Source: Paramyrothecium sp. XJ0827 (taxonomy: Eukaryota > Ascomycota > Sordariomycetes > Hypocreales > Stachybotryaceae). From it: DNA of 64,000 bases. The stretch is taken from NCBI GenBank assembly GCA_020881915.1, contig JAJFPB010000003.1:5634721-5698720 (forward strand). The letters are read 5' to 3'. How positions within the stretch are numbered: the stretch's first letter is position 1; each line of letters opens with the position of its first letter. Under the pieces are notes generated by a model. It was given only the letters and a program-made list of their open reading frames with translations. It did not search any database and was not told the origin of the DNA. Position numbers and translations under genes: made by a program. Shown here piece after piece: positions 10,385 through 23,940 of the stretch.

Positions 10385-11730
10385 TCATACCCTGGCGCCA
10401 GCCTGCTCCGACCAGTCAAGGTCCTGCTTCACCCTGATGCCCTGCATGGGAATGTCTGTCCTGTGCACCCGATCTGTGTGGCTCGTAATGTTGACCTTTT
10501 GAGTTGGCTGGTAGTCCGTTGTAGCCATATCATCTCCGTGCAGTCTTTCGAAAGACCCATCAATGCCAGACTGGCTAAGTTTGCTGACCTTGGAAGCTTT
10601 GTTCAGTGGCCTGTTGCTGCCACTGGCATAGTAGCCCTTGGAGTTGTAGCTCTTGGCGGAGCTGCCACGAACATCGCCGTAGCGCAACTTGCGGTAAATG
10701 GCCACCATGGTTGGGAGACAGGCGCCGATGATGGCTACATAGATCTCGATGACAGTCGTTACGCCAGGGATAACGAATTGCTCTGATTTCAGGTTAGTCG
10801 TCGTGTTCTCCAAGGGATTCAGGTACAATGACTTACTGGTGAAGTTGATATTGCCTTCGCTGTGCTGGATGGCAGTTGTAATGGTTCGAACCAGACTGGC
10901 CGCAAACGCGCTATGGAAATTTAGAAAAGGAGTATTTCAATATTCGGGATTTTATTCCGCAACTTACATTCCACCTAGGAGGAAAACGACAGCAATACCA
11001 ATCTTCTTTCTCCTCGTTGTGTGGAGTTTCATGACATCGCGGATAGGCAAGGCGATTGTGGCTGCATCAATAATGCAATTGGCAATCGAATTTCCGAGGA
11101 AATACAAGATAGGGTCGATGCATTTAGTTGTTGGCAGTGCCTGCAGTTCGAGGCGCCAGAAGGCTCGAAGTGGCCGGCACTGGAGAAAGTTGACAATCTG
11201 AATGGCAATTGTCCACATGATACACATGGTACCAAGGATATAAGTTCCCCATCGTACGGTCTTGGTCGGGAAGATACGCCAGTAGAAGGCGAGCACGGAA
11301 AGCTTCACCAGAGCAGAGCTGAAGCCGTAGGTAACCTCGGACGCAAGTAGAGACTGCCTCAGGTGTTAGTGCTTTCACAGATCTAGTCAACGGACCTGCG
11401 TTGGCTCACTTTGAAAAGAATAACGAGGGTATTGGGGTCCTCAGTCACGACTAGCCTGATGTCTCGGCCAAGGCCGCCCTTTATCACGCTGACGAAACTG
11501 GACGCCATGAGGCCGTGGTGCACGATCAGAGCTGCCAAGACCAGCCAATCGTCAAGTTGCCAGCCAGCGCCGCTGATTCGCTTTGAATAGAAACGCAGCG
11601 CGACAAACAGAGTGGCAAGAACTAAGAGTATGGAGCAGATCACGGTCATGCCGGTGCCATCGTTCGAAAAGTCGATCGGCGACATATCCATCGGCGGCGG
11701 CGGCGGGGGGGCTGCTGTTGCTCCCGACAT
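10385..11730 (-). CDS. Rhodopsin-domain integral membrane protein (PTH11/SAT4-like)
   Basis: Seven-helix membrane protein of the fungal rhodopsin-domain family, many members of which are PTH11-like receptors or cluster companions of unknown role. Exons 11730-11410, 11353-10968, 10910-10837 and 10782-10385, with introns of 56, 57 and 54 bp that all rejoin in frame; about 392 aa. After a proline-rich N-terminus come helices at GMTVICSILLVLATLFVALRFYSKR, WLVLAALIVHHGLMAS, ASEVTYGFSSALVKLSVLAFYWRIFP, WGTYILGTMCIMWTIAIQIVNFLQC, YFLGNSIANCIIDAATIALPI, IGIAVVFLLGG and VIEIYVAIIGACLPTMV. The pairs LDDW, KLSVLAFYWRIF and LPxxxxMKL are family landmarks. The last ~110 residues are a hydrophilic cytoplasmic tail. 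It converges on the SDR (about 300 bp apart). Confidence 0.8.
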
Positions 11731-12946
11731 TGCGTCTTTGACAGAAGAACAATGAGACAGAGTAGACGGGCGCAGTGTCTGTTGTGATGATAGTTCTCAA
11801 TGATGGAACAACGAAAGCGAAAGAAGAAGAAAAAAAGAGGTGGCGCCGAGAAGGGTGGTAAGAAGCTGAAGATCAACGCAAGAAGGCTGGCCTCTTCGTG
11901 CCAAATGTCTGTTTCTTGACCTTGACACGGCATGACATATACATTAGTGTATGGGGCATCCTCTTGCGACACACCCGCAGGGGTGTATGGGTGGCAGTGA
12001 CACCTTGACTAACGGTGTCGCATTCGTAGGATCTGAGCATGTCATTCTAGGCAGTCCGGAAACAACATGTGGATAAAGATACCCCACAGCGTTGAGCAAA
12101 CGGGTGGGTACATGAGCAACTCGAAAAGCGCTTCTGATTGTGAGATCTGCCGTGTAGTGACTACACTTCTTCCGTGGGCAAGAATAGGAACTAGTTAACC
12201 CCGATGTCACGCAGCCTTTCCCCTTTTACGAATAGGATCAAGGCACATGTCCGCTGCGTCCGATCCTCCGCCCGGCGGTACTAGCACAGTACATGGCAGG
12301 GATGAGACAGGCCAGGGGGGGAGGGGGGGAGGAGAGGGTGGGAGCAGGGGACGGGATGCATGTGGAGGATCACTATTAGCCGAATTCATAAACCAAAGAT
12401 AGCAAGTACAGGGCCAAGAGGGCCTTTGGTTTGCAAGGACCACATGTTCTGCTTCTCACGGTCTATTGCCAACCACCTGCCCCCCTGGAATGTCCACTGA
12501 GGCCAATCCGACTGCGCGTTAATTGACAAGCGACTTCGCTTGAGATAGGAACTTGAAGGAGATGCACGTGCTATGATGTGGGGTTCATTGCGTTGCATTT
12601 ACAGTGCAGCCCGCTGCAACGTGTCAGAAGAGCCTTCCGCCAATGGTGGTTGAGTGGCGGGTAGCTCTACCCTGATAAGACAAGTGGGAGGAGGACTGGC
12701 AGGTCGCAGACGTGCATCTGGAACGCAAGGCCCTGTGAAGTTTAACAACTCGTTTGATGTGGGTGTAGTGGCTGCCGTTTCGCACGGGGATGGGTCCAGC
12801 CTCCTGCAGCTCCTTTCTCAAGTCCGAGCATAGATGCCGCACCTCCCGCCCACATCTCCACAATTGCGACTCGGCCGCCTGACGAAATCTCCCCTTTCCA
12901 TCATCCAGCAAGTATTCATCAAAGCTATCAGATCAAACCAACCGAC
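11731..12946. other. Divergent promoter region
   Basis: About 1.2 kb between the divergent starts of the rhodopsin-domain protein and the esterase. It has purine/pyrimidine runs (11815-11836 A/G-rich; 12314-12345 a G-rich run) but no coding frame worth calling. It could hold shared control sites; none can be named. Confidence 0.45.
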
Positions 12947-14062
12947 ATGACTGGCCCAGAGGGACACCCGGTGGTTTCCTACCAGCCTGTCAAGCTCCTC
13001 TTCCAATTGGCATATGTCGGCACAGTCATTGCCCGCCTGCCCGTGTGGCTCGCCGTATCCTTGGTGACACCTCTGCGGCCGCATCCCAAATGGAACGCGA
13101 AGCAAACATTGATGAGTCGTGTGGCCTACGCGAGCACTGATATCAAGTCCAGAATCGGTATCACCGAGACGCTTTCGCTTGAACCAGGCAACGAGGGCGA
13201 CCGCTTTCAGGTTGCACCGCCTTCGACGTCTTCGTTCTACAAAGGCCCCTTGGAGTCAGAGACTGTCAAGCCTGTACCAGTTGGCGGAACGTGGTTCCCG
13301 CATGCCCCCAAGGAGGACCTCACCTCCAAGACGGTTGTCCTGTATCTTCACGGAGGGGCCTTCATAGAAGGAAACGGCAGAGATGCATACTGCGGGTTCC
13401 CAGCCAAGACCATGATCGAACGGGCCGGAGCGGACGCAGTCTTTTCCCTCCAGTACCGCCTCTCTGGGTGGTCGGGACTGTGCCCCTTTCCGGCCGCGCT
13501 GCAGGATGCATTGACAGGCTACCTGTTCCTGCTCCGCAACCTCGACGTCCCCCCTCGGAACATTGTCTTGTGCGGTGACAGCGCCGGTGGCAACCTTGCC
13601 ATTGCCCTCCTGCGTTACATTCACGAATTCGGCGACGAGTTGGGAGTCCTGCCACCGCGATGTCTTGTTCTGGTATCCCCTTGGGTTGCCCCGCTCGACT
13701 ACGATATAGAGGCTAGCCCGCAACGAGGCTCGGACTTTTTGCCAAGGTCTTTTCTACGTTGGGGCGCGCACACCTATGCTGCCGGCGTGTCGGATGCTGC
13801 GACAAACGCCTACATCACGCCACTGGGAAAGCCCTTTGCAAGCCCAGTGGCAATATTTGTCAATGCCGGCACCGCCGAGATATTCCTTGACGCAATCAAG
13901 GAATGGGTGGAAGAGATGAGGCAGGTCGGCGATAACAGAATTGAGTTGCACCAAGAAGATGCGGCTCTACATGATACTCTCCTTATCGCACATCTCCTTG
14001 GTTTCGAAGAGAGCGCCCAGGAGGTTGCTTCTGCAATTGGTGCCTTCATTCGCAGATCTTAA
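12947..14062 (+). CDS. Alpha/beta-hydrolase, HSL-type esterase/lipase
   Basis: Serine hydrolase of the hormone-sensitive-lipase group (alpha/beta hydrolase fold-3), 371 aa in one exon. It would cleave or form esters, and in a polyketide cluster could act in product release, deacylation or lactone opening. Motifs: oxyanion-hole HGG at about residues 135-137 (YLHGGAFIEG); nucleophile elbow GDSAGG at 210-215 with Ser212; a likely acid residue in the NAGTAEIFLD segment; and a catalytic His candidate in ALHDTLLIAH. A hydrophobic N-terminal stretch (about residues 18-44) may anchor it to a membrane. Length is normal for the family and no residue is missing. It lies about 1.5 kb upstream of the polyketide synthase on the same strand. 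Confidence 0.85.
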   Translation: MTGPEGHPVVSYQPVKLLFQLAYVGTVIARLPVWLAVSLVTPLRPHPKWNAKQTLMSRVAYASTDIKSRIGITETLSLEPGNEGDRFQVAPPSTSSFYKGPLESETVKPVPVGGTWFPHAPKEDLTSKTVVLYLHGGAFIEGNGRDAYCGFPAKTMIERAGADAVFSLQYRLSGWSGLCPFPAALQDALTGYLFLLRNLDVPPRNIVLCGDSAGGNLAIALLRYIHEFGDELGVLPPRCLVLVSPWVAPLDYDIEASPQRGSDFLPRSFLRWGAHTYAAGVSDAATNAYITPLGKPFASPVAIFVNAGTAEIFLDAIKEWVEEMRQVGDNRIELHQEDAALHDTLLIAHLLGFEESAQEVASAIGAFIRRS

Positions 14063-15600
14063 AACGCAGTCAATTATAGCCTTATTTTGTCTACTCCACC
14101 GTTGAAGCTAAGGTAGAGGCTATCCGTGGTGCAATAATCAAAATCTGACTCTAATAATAGTCTGCCTTATGTCTCGTAAATCGTCGCACTAAGGCTTGAC
14201 GGTACAGAGGACGTACAGAGGACTTTGGGAGAGCCGGCCCCCGCACAGCCTGCGGAATAGGGGTGCCCGATGACGAGGACAAGTGGGGGAGGGGTGAAAG
14301 GCGCCGTAGAAATGTACTGTACAAGTCGTTTGCATGCATCAGACAAACCGATAGCGAATGGCATGTGGCCTTGACTACACCACCCTCCAGACGCCCACCA
14401 GAATGGTGCCATTGAACGGCAGAGGCATCCTGCGAACGTGCACGTGCCGCCCCTGGTCAAGGACTCGTTGACAGGTCTCGTACTGCGGGACATGGCCGAA
14501 ACTTCCTACTTTGGCCTAGCCTTGCTCGACGCAGGATCACAGCCCTGCTTTCGAAAAGGAAACCCCCCTTCTTCTCCAATTGACCGAATTGTATACATGG
14601 TACCTGCCTGTCAATGTGCCTTCGACAAGGGGAAGCTGTCCCGGGCTATGCGGGACAAAAAGCAGCGAAACGCTGTGCTCACAAAGGCGCTGTCAGAATG
14701 CCCTTGCATTCACCAAATGCACGTTCTGACTGGGGTTCATATAGACACCCTTCGGTTGTTTTAATCGCCCTCCGTTGAGCTTGTTGACCTCGATGTATGG
14801 GCTACAAGACAGCTTCTCTTTTGCTGCCAAGGACACTGCATGTCTTGCGACTTCTTGCCCCTTGCCGAGAGAAAATAGTCCAGACTCCATGCAGGCTGTT
14901 CCCTCGCGGATCCTTCCCTACGACTGTGATATTCGGGAGGAGAGAGCTAAAGGAAGGTGACAGTTCCTTAGCAGTCGTTAGTGTAACGAGGTAACCCGCC
15001 GACTCCGAGACGTTGGACCCGTAGCGAACCGGCTAACCTGCCCTGGAAGCCATAGACGGGCGCTATCAATTGGCTTTGGTCACTAAATCCAAAGCAGTTA
15101 CCAATCCTGGACCTTTTAAACTGGAGCCGCATCAACCCTGAGGATTAATTAGTGCTGAGATGGGCAAATGCACGATGAATGATAACAGCGCTTAACGGGG
15201 CGTTGCGCTCATCCCTGCCAAATTCCCGCCAGATGCCGGACCATGATGGTTTATGACTGTGCCGACTCAGGGGTCGATGAGCCGAGCCACATCCACAGCG
15301 ACAAGTCGTTAAATGCGGTTGGTGGTTAGCTCATGCCCACTGATTGGCACGTAACCAGAGAACAACGTCCGTAACATGTCCCCACGTAAACTCCGAGTCA
15401 AAAGACGACCAGACCATCCGCTCCAAGAATGATCATATAACGTGCTGATCCTCAACTGGTCACAGTAAATGGATTGCCAGGGTCCTAACCACAACCCACT
15501 CTGCCACTCTCTATTGTATATCTTCTCTCCCTTCACCCTATAAACGGCAACCCATTTCGTTCCCACATATTGAGTCCAAAATTCATTGCAGCCTTACATA
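14063..15600. other. Upstream region of the polyketide synthase
   Basis: No gene supported in 1.5 kb. A TATA-like CTATAAAC lies at about 15538-15545, near 57 bases before the PKS start codon. Overlapping frames at 14151-14960 have no family features. Confidence 0.5.
15538..15545 (+). promoter_or_regulatory. TATA-like element before the PKS
   Basis: CTATAAAC sits about 57 bases upstream of the ATG at 15601, a plausible core-promoter position. Judged on sequence and spacing only. Confidence 0.3.
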
Positions 15601-18600
15601 ATGTCTGCTGACGGACAAAGCTACCCGGAGCTGGAGGGCATCCGCACGGGTGGGGTCGAGCCCATCGCCATCGTGGGAATTGGTACGCTTTAACTTTAAA
15701 TTCCACGCGAGGCGATAGTAGCTGATATTTTCTCATTTCAGGATGCCGATTGCCTGGAGATGTCAAGGGTCCATCTGACATGTGGCGGCTTCTCATGTCC
15801 AAAGGCATTGGTAGATCTGAAAAGGTCCCCAAATCTAGGTACAACATCGACGCGTACCTTCATCCAAACAATGAGCGTCCTGGCAGCTTCAATGTCCCCG
15901 GTGGATTCTTCCTGGATGACGACCTCGAGTCGTTTGATGCCACCATGTTTAATATTTCACCGGTAGAAGCGCTTTGGATGGACCCCCAACAGCGAAAGCT
16001 GCTGGAAGTTGTCTACGAAGCCTTGGAGAGCAGTGGTACGTCCCTAGAAGCTGCCGCCAGCACAACGATAGGTTGCTATATCGGCTGCTTCTCATTGGAC
16101 TACCAATTCATGACGATGAAGGAGTCGGATTTCCGTCACTCCTATGCTGCCATGGGAGTCGACACAGGTATCATTTCCAACCGTGTTAGCCATGTTTTAG
16201 ATCTCAAAGGGCCCAGGTAAGCCTTGATAATATTTGAAGATATTGATGAGGGAGTTGACATCCGTAATAGTGTAATGATCAACACCGCGTGCTCATCATC
16301 ATTAGTCGCGCTAGATTTGGCCTGCAAGGCAATCGCCGCAGGTGAATGCGAAGGCGCCATCGTTGGAGGCACCAATCTCATGTTGACGGTGGACCAACAA
16401 ATGAACACTGCCAAGATGGGTGTCCTGTCACCCAATAGCCAATCACGCCCGTTCGATGATTCTGCTGATGGCTATGGCCGAGCAGAAGGTATTGGAGCAA
16501 TTTACGTCAAATCGTTGAGCGCTGCACTTCGAGACGGAGACCCAATACGCGCAGTCATCCGCGCAACGGCGACCAGCCAGTATGTGTTTGATGCTTGCGT
16601 ATGTAACATTTTGCTGACATCAATCGTCTTCAGTAATGGATACAACGGAGATGGTATCAGTCGCCCCAGTGTGAAGGGTCAAACAAACGTTATTTCTCGA
16701 GCCCACAAGCTAGGAAATCTGGAGCAACTGCGGACCGACTACATCGAGTGCCACGGCACTGGTACGCAAGTCGGTGACCCTATCGAGATCAAGGCAATCC
16801 ATGAAGCAATGGGCTCCATCAGGCCTCTCGACAACCCGATTTTGGTCGGTAGTGTAAGTGGCCCACGCCATTCCACTTTGATATGTACGCAAGCTAATTT
16901 CGTGCTCACAGGTTAAAGCAAACGTCGGCCACGGTGAGGCTGTCAGCAGTATCGCGACGCTGATGAAGGTAGTGCTTGCACTCGAGAACGGTGTCATTCC
17001 TCCGACGGCAGCATTCACGAAGGGAAATACGAAGAGTAAGTTCACGTTGCACTTGGTCGAGAAGTTGTACAGGTGGCAAAGATTCGGCCGAGGAACATCT
17101 TCTAACATGTCTCATAGTACCATGGGACCAACTGAATGTCCAAGTTGTAACAGAACCAACGCCAATTGCTCCTACAGCTCGTATCGGCGTTAATGCATTT
17201 GGATACGGTGGAACAAACGCCCACGCTATTCTTGAAAACGTTCACAACCTGATTCCGGGCTACCGTGGTCACAAATCCTTAATCAACGCCGAGGGGGAAG
17301 CTAGGAAGCTGCTCAGCGAGGGTCTTGGAGACGAATGCAGGCCACAGTTGCTTTTGTTTTCCGCGCATAGCCGACCAACCCTTGAGAACGTGATTAGCGA
17401 TGTGTCGACTACTTGCAGTAAACTCGATCTAAGCGACCTTTCTTACACCCTAGGTCTTCGCCGAAGCAAGCTTGAACAGCGAACGTTTGCAATTGTCCAG
17501 AAGGACACATTTGCGTCTGACGTCAGTGCTGCGACTGGGACAATCTCCACTAATGCAGTTGGAGAAGCTGTACCAGCCTTCGTGTTCACCGGTATGTGCG
17601 AAGCTCCGTGGATGTAAAGCCGATCATGAGAGCTGACCGACTTTGGAAAATAGGCCAAGGCGCACAGTGGCCGCACATGGGTGCGTCTTTGCTCAAGACC
17701 TACCCATCCGTCCTCCAAAACATACGAAAGCTTGACAAGCATTTGTCAACGCTTAAGGCTGCCCCATCATGGACTATTGAGGATGTGCTGACGAACCCTG
17801 AGAGGGCCACTCTCGTCAACGAGCCTGAGTATTCTCAGCCCCTCTGCACTGCCGTGCAGATAATCCTGGTGGATCTACTGGCCAGCTGGTCATTGAAACC
17901 TGCAGCTACCGTTGGTCATTCATCAGGTACGATGCCTCAAACAGTCAAGAAGACTTTCATTTGTCTAACATCATGTAGGTGAGATTGCTGCAGCCTACGC
18001 TGCGGAGCTCATTTCAGCTGAGAATGCAATCACGGCGGCCTACTTCCGTGGTAAAGTTGCTGCATCTCTACGCACAGATGGAGCCATGCTTGCTCTGGGC
18101 GAGGGCGCAGAAGAAGCATTGAAGTTTATCGAAGAGGAATCGTGCGCCGAAAAGGTGGTAGTGGGCTGTCACAACTCTCCTAACAGCGTCACCTTGAGTG
18201 GTGATCGAGAAGCGATAGAGAAGTTGAAGGAGGCTGCTGATCGCAAACAGGTCTTTGCCAGGGTACTGAAGACCGGAGGCAAGGCCTATCACTCGCATCA
18301 CATGGTGGAAGCAGCTGCCAAGTATCTGGAAGCCCTTCAAAACGAGTCGGTACCTGAGACCGCGGAAGTTTCCAAAATACCTATGTTTTCCACAGTCCAA
18401 GCTGCACTAATCGACAGTACACCTGATTCGTACTGGGTCAGCAATCTTAACAGCCCAGTTTTATTCAACCAAGGTGTTACGCGCATGCTGCAAGAGAAGC
18501 CTGAGATAAATCTTCTCATTGAAGTAGGACCCCATTCCGCCCTGAACGGGCCGCTCCGTCAGGTTTGCCGCGCTGTCAAGAGGGCGGATCTGAACTACCT

Positions 18601-21600
18601 ACCGACGCTTAAGCGCGGAGAGGATGATACTCACGAGATCCTACGACTCGCCGGCAACTTGTGGATTCAAGACGCGAAAATCGACCTCAAGGCAGTCACG
18701 GGTGTTGAAAGGCTGGACAAGGACGGGAGTGTAAGAATCCAAACCGGCACGCTTCTTGTCGACCTCCCCACATATCACTGGACATATTCGAAACCAAACC
18801 TTGCGGAAGCGCGCGCGAGCAAAGAGCATCGAGGAATGAAGGAGCCACGTCATGACATTCTTGGCCGTCGCATCATCGGAGGTTCGCCGCTGGAGCCCGT
18901 TTGGCGAAACGTGCTGCGCCAGAGAGACTTGCCGTGGCTGGCACAGCATAAGCTTGCTGGAGAAGTCATGCTTCCTGCCGCAGCGTACCTGGCACTTGCC
19001 ATCGAGGCAATTGAGCAAATCAACACACACTCTCAGGAACCTCTTGAAGTTCTCAGCTACACTATGCGCGACGTGGTCATCACTACGGCGACCGTGGTGC
19101 CAGATGATGACGAAGGAACTGAGACCCTTTTCCGTCTTCGTCCTGTTGACGGCAAGCTGGATATCTCTAGCGACGGCAAAACCAGCCAGTGGTACGAGTT
19201 CTCCGCCTCGTGCTGCTCATATGGGGCATGGAAGGAGGCCGCCACAGGTGTTGTTGGCCTTAACGAAAAGGGTCGATCTTCTGACCACAAACCTCATGTC
19301 CTTCCGCCTACCCCTAATAAGGGTAATCACCTTGACTGGTTGGATAGAGAGAGAGAGCTGGGCGTTGACTTGGGTCCCGCCTTCCATCATATCAGCGACG
19401 TTTTCACCGACGGCAAATCCAACATTGTTCGTGGTGACATGAAGATTAGCCGAGAATGCGGTACAATGGAGGCTGAGTCTCGTTACGTGCTTCACCCCAC
19501 AGTTATCGATTCTTGTCTGCAACCCTTCGTCGAAATGTTGCACAAAGGACACTTGGAACAGATGCGATGTGGTATTATCCCCACGCACTTTGGTGAGGTT
19601 ACTATTTTCCCTCCAACGAGCGACCACTTGGCGAACAAATGCCTTGTTCAGTTGTGGTCTGATGAGCTAGGCCAGAGATCATACTCCTCCAATGTTCAGT
19701 TGGTAGGAAACGATGGAAGCTTATTGGTCAATATGATCGACTCGCGATGTCTTCTCTATCGTGCGGCTCTACCACCGAGCATGCAAGGCAACCTCCAGCG
19801 AGATCTCTACTTGCAACAAAACTGGAACATCGACTCTGACTATCTCGGTTGGGCTAAGGAGACAAACTATTTCTCGAACAAGTCGCTCGGCACATTTGCG
19901 AATTGCCTGCTTCACAAGGATGCCGCCACTCGGGTACTTTGCGTTGACCATACGATAATTCCTGATATACTAGCTGAACTACCGTCTCTGAAGTTGACGG
20001 TTGGCGTGCCATCAGAGGAAGAAAAAGAGTTGGCTGCTTCGGCTTACGCCTCGAATGAGAATTTGAAGTTCGCGAAGCTAGATGCACTCTTGTCCGAGTC
20101 AGAGAAGTATAGCCTGGTCATTGGCTCTGATTTGAAAGAAGAAACACTGCGACAGCTGCACGAAACCATTCATATTGGAGGTCATCTACTCCTCCGCTTC
20201 AGTACCAACGACGCGAATTCATGGGATTCTATACTCAAGTCAACAGGCTTTTCAGGCGTTGAACAGGTTCTCGCTGGCAATGTCATCCTGACGGAAGCAT
20301 TGGAGGCGCACCCCCCAACCAACGGCCACCATACACCCAGCAAAGAGATTCTTCTCGTATACCGGAATTCGCCGAATTCTTTGCACGCTACTGTATACAA
20401 AAAGCTGGAGGAGGACGGATGGAAGGTTACGTCACAGTCCATTGGCTCCATTGATCAGGTTTCGAGCGGACAGGTCATTCTGCTAGCTGATAGCGAAAGC
20501 GCGCTCTTGGCTCAGCTCGAAGAACACGAGTTGAAGGGCCTGATTGCTATTACTGAGAACACTTCAGCCCTGGTATGGGTCACATCCGGTGGCCTCCTTG
20601 CCGGCGACAAGCCTGAGTATGGCTTGACAGCGGGTGCTGCCCGAACTATTCGGAACGAGAAGGGATCATTGGATCTCGTGACCGTGGATTTCGATCCCAG
20701 GAATACCACAGAACCCCGTGTGGCCCACCTCCTTGCCGATATTGTGTATCGCCAGCTCAAATACGATCGCAACGGTGAGACGGAGTACTACATGCAGAAT
20801 GAATTGGCCTATATTGGACGCCTAGTGCCCAACAAGTCCCTCAATGCCGAGTTTGTCCCAGACTCGGGGGAGCTGACAACAATTCGCCAGCATGAAGGTC
20901 TGACTTTGACCGCCGAAATGGACAATGGCGCCATTGTTTATCGTAAAACCACCGAGGATGCACCACATGAGATCCAAGCCAATCAGGTCGAGGTTCGAGT
21001 GGCCGCTCTGGGTCTTTCAGCATCTGATGGCGCTGATGATTCGGCTTTCCTCAGTCATGAGTTGGTCGGAACTGTGACTCGCGTAGGCGCCAATGTGGAT
21101 CATGTTGCTCCTGGTACGTTCGTGGCAGGATTTGCGCTCGAGCAGCTTTCCACGGTTCAGCGAACATCTTCTCAACTTGTTCAGCCGCTACCTCTGGGCT
21201 GCTCTTCAACGGAAGCTGCAAGCTTACCTTCCGCGTTTGTCACTGCCATTTACGGCCTTGAGGAGCTGGCAAGAGTTACGCCAGGTGAAAATGTAGTCAT
21301 AGTCGATGGTCTGGGGGCTGTCGGACAAGCGGCCGTCCAATTCGTCGGCCTTCTCAACGCCAACCCGATTGTCATCTCCTCGTCGGCGGCAACCGAAGCG
21401 TACCTTCGAAACAGCGAACATGTTCCGCCATCAACTACTGTTCTCACTGCGGATAACGGCTTGTCTGAACATTTGAAGGCTGCGACAGCCGGACGGGGAG
21501 TCGATGTTGTTTTCTATCCGGCAACTGCCGATCATACAACTGTGGTTGAGTGCGGTCGAACTTTGGCTCCCTTCGGAAGAATGGTCAGTGTCGGTCACAC

Positions 21601-23211
21601 CAACGACTATCGCTCAGTCTCCTCGGACCTTCCGTCGGGTTCCATTGGTCTCAGTTTCTTCCAATTCGATTTGGCAAATGTCATCAAGGGCCGCCCTCGA
21701 ATTGTAGCATCGTGAGTACCCTTCACCCAGCTTTCAACGGGTTTGTTAGACTTACATTTAGCAGGATTCTCAAGCGGTCTTTGGCACTCTACAGTGCTGA
21801 TCGCATCAGCGCACCCAAAAATGTTCAGGTGAAACAACCAACAGAAATTAACCAGGCAATCTCATCCGTCCCACGGGAGATGAGCTCTGGCAAGTATGTT
21901 ATCACCTACGATAACAATGCCGTCTTCAAGGTAAGTCGCCAGTGCTCCACTAAACTTCACCGTTTGCTAATAGAAATCAGGTCTCGCCCTCCCCTAGGCG
22001 TCTTAAGTTCAGAAGCGATGCCACGTATCTGCTAGTCGGATGCCTCGGTGGACTCGGACGACAAGTAGCACTTTGGATGGCGGAGCAAGGTGCCAAGCAC
22101 CTGGCATTTGTGTCACGTTCCGGCACGGACAACAAGGCTGCGGCAGACACTGTCCAACTCCTTAAGGATCGCGGAGTCGATGCGCTGGTATTGCGCGCCG
22201 ACATCACCAACTGGGAAGATCTCTGCTACGCACTCTCTACAATCGACCCGAGCCTGCCGATCCGTGGCGTAATCAATGCCGCAAGTGTCTTCCGTGATGC
22301 GGTGTTTAGCAAGACGACCATTGACGCGTGGAAAGAGGTTGTGGAGACTAAGGTCAGAGGATCTCTCAACCTACATGAGCTCATGAAGGATGAGCCATTG
22401 GACTTCTTTGTTATGACCAGCTCCGTTGCGTCAACTCTCGGCTCCAGTGGTCAAACAAACTACAGTGCAGGTATGTAATATCTTACTCTCTCATGTTCTT
22501 ATTACTAATTTTCCATATCTAGCCAATTCCCTGCTAGACTCCCTGGCTCGACACCGTCACTCGCTCGGCCTCCCGGCTGTCTCGCTTATCCTGCCGGCCA
22601 TTTTCGGAATCGGACACATCGCTGAGAACCGCGAGCTTGAAAAGGCGATTCAGATTAAAGGAATGTACGGAATTCGCGAGAAGGAGATGTTGGAAGCGTT
22701 CGAAGTCGCCATGACGCCACAATCATCATTGCCCCCGGGCACCGATCACATTATTGTTGGCCTTCAACCGCGACGCTTTGGGCCTGCAGTCAGAGCCGCG
22801 GGAGCTCATGTTCTGTCCAAGGAAAACCCACGTCTAAATTGGATCGCCACAGCAGCAAACGAACAGGCTGGAGGCGATGGTTCTAGCAACGCCTCGGGGG
22901 CTGGCAGTGCGCAGGATGTTGTTGCCTCGATTCGTCAAAGTGGGCTTCAAGAAGATGTGGTTGATTCTTTAACTACCCTCATAAGCCGTCGACTAGGTCG
23001 ACTCTTGATGATTGAAGAAGACGCAATCTCGACGACGCAGAAGTCCGTTGCAAGTCACGGCCTCGACAGCATGATCGGTGCCGAATTTCGTAACTGGATT
23101 TTCCGCGAATTCAAGATCAATGTCCCATTCCAGCAATTGCTGGCTGGTAGCCTGACTATCTCACAGCTGTCGCGGATGATATGTGAGCATGTTAGCCAGG
23201 CTGGAAACTAG
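15601..23211 (+). CDS. Highly reducing iterative type I polyketide synthase
   Basis: Builds a reduced polyketide from acyl-CoA units. I read 11 exons: 15601-15682, 15742-16216, 16271-16579, 16634-16853, 16912-17035, 17118-17591, 17654-17926, 17979-21711, 21765-21930, 21981-22470, 22523-23211. All ten introns (50-82 bp) are GT-AG and keep frame, giving about 2344 aa. The ninth-exon acceptor could be three bases earlier without breaking frame. Domain order is KS-AT-DH-(degenerate MT)-ER-KR-ACP. KS: NTACSSS with Cys193, ECHGTGT with His329, VGHGE with His369. AT: GQGAQW and GHSSGE, nucleophile Ser651. DH: HKLAGEVMLP with His976 and DSCLQ with Asp1163. The stretch about 1270-1450 sits where a C-methyltransferase would be but has no clear SAM glycine motif. 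ER (about 1617-1945): GLGAVGQAAVQF cofactor loop. KR: GGLGR, MTSS, QTNYSAANS with Tyr2113. ACP: GLDSM with phosphopantetheine Ser2298. There is no thioesterase or reductase, so release needs a partner. No inactivating change seen. Confidence 0.93.
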
Positions 23212-23940
23212 GACAGTACGAAGAAGTAATTAGATAATTGCTTACGCGCCATAAATCCTCTTCATGTAGAAATTTACAATGTTATCAAAGTTCTTTAACC
23301 AACTAAAGCCATTTTTTATGTGCAAGAAGCTCGCATACCTGTTTGCTTTCAATTATTTTGCTGCAACCTCCCCAAGAACGAATATAATAATTTCTAAACA
23401 GTATGGCTACAGATCAAGATCAGTGGGATGCAGCTCATAGAAGTAAGCATGATGTCGTCTGGTATCACTTATGGAACAGTTCTCCACTTCTACCGAAGTT
23501 ACAAGTCGATACAGAGTCGTTGAGGCATGTATCAAGATTACCATGCATGTACGTACATGTACGGAAAGAGATAGACAGATTGATAGTCTGGTGTGGCGCT
23601 CTAGTTTTGGAATCGGGACAAGCAAAAACTGGTTGGACTCTTTATCAACAATTTGATTGTCAAGTTACCACTATCTCTTAACACTACAGGATCTGAGGAG
23701 TCTAAATTCTTGGAGATGGAAGTCTTCGAAATGAGTCGATATCCAGCTCATGGGTTAATACAATAGTATTGAACTATTAAAAATATTCATTACACTAACA
23801 AGATGCTGCGGGAGGGAGCCCAACGATTCTAGTCATGCTGCCCACATTAATGGTTCGTCGTTGTTTACTTCGACAAGGCAGCCAGAGCAACGTCTAACGG
23901 CTCATTCTTCGTGATTCCCTATCTGTCCACAACGGCATCA
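23212..23940. other. Convergent spacer after the PKS
   Basis: About 730 bases between the PKS stop and the stop of the secreted hydrolase. AT-rich tail sequence, no gene. It should hold both polyadenylation regions. Confidence 0.5.
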
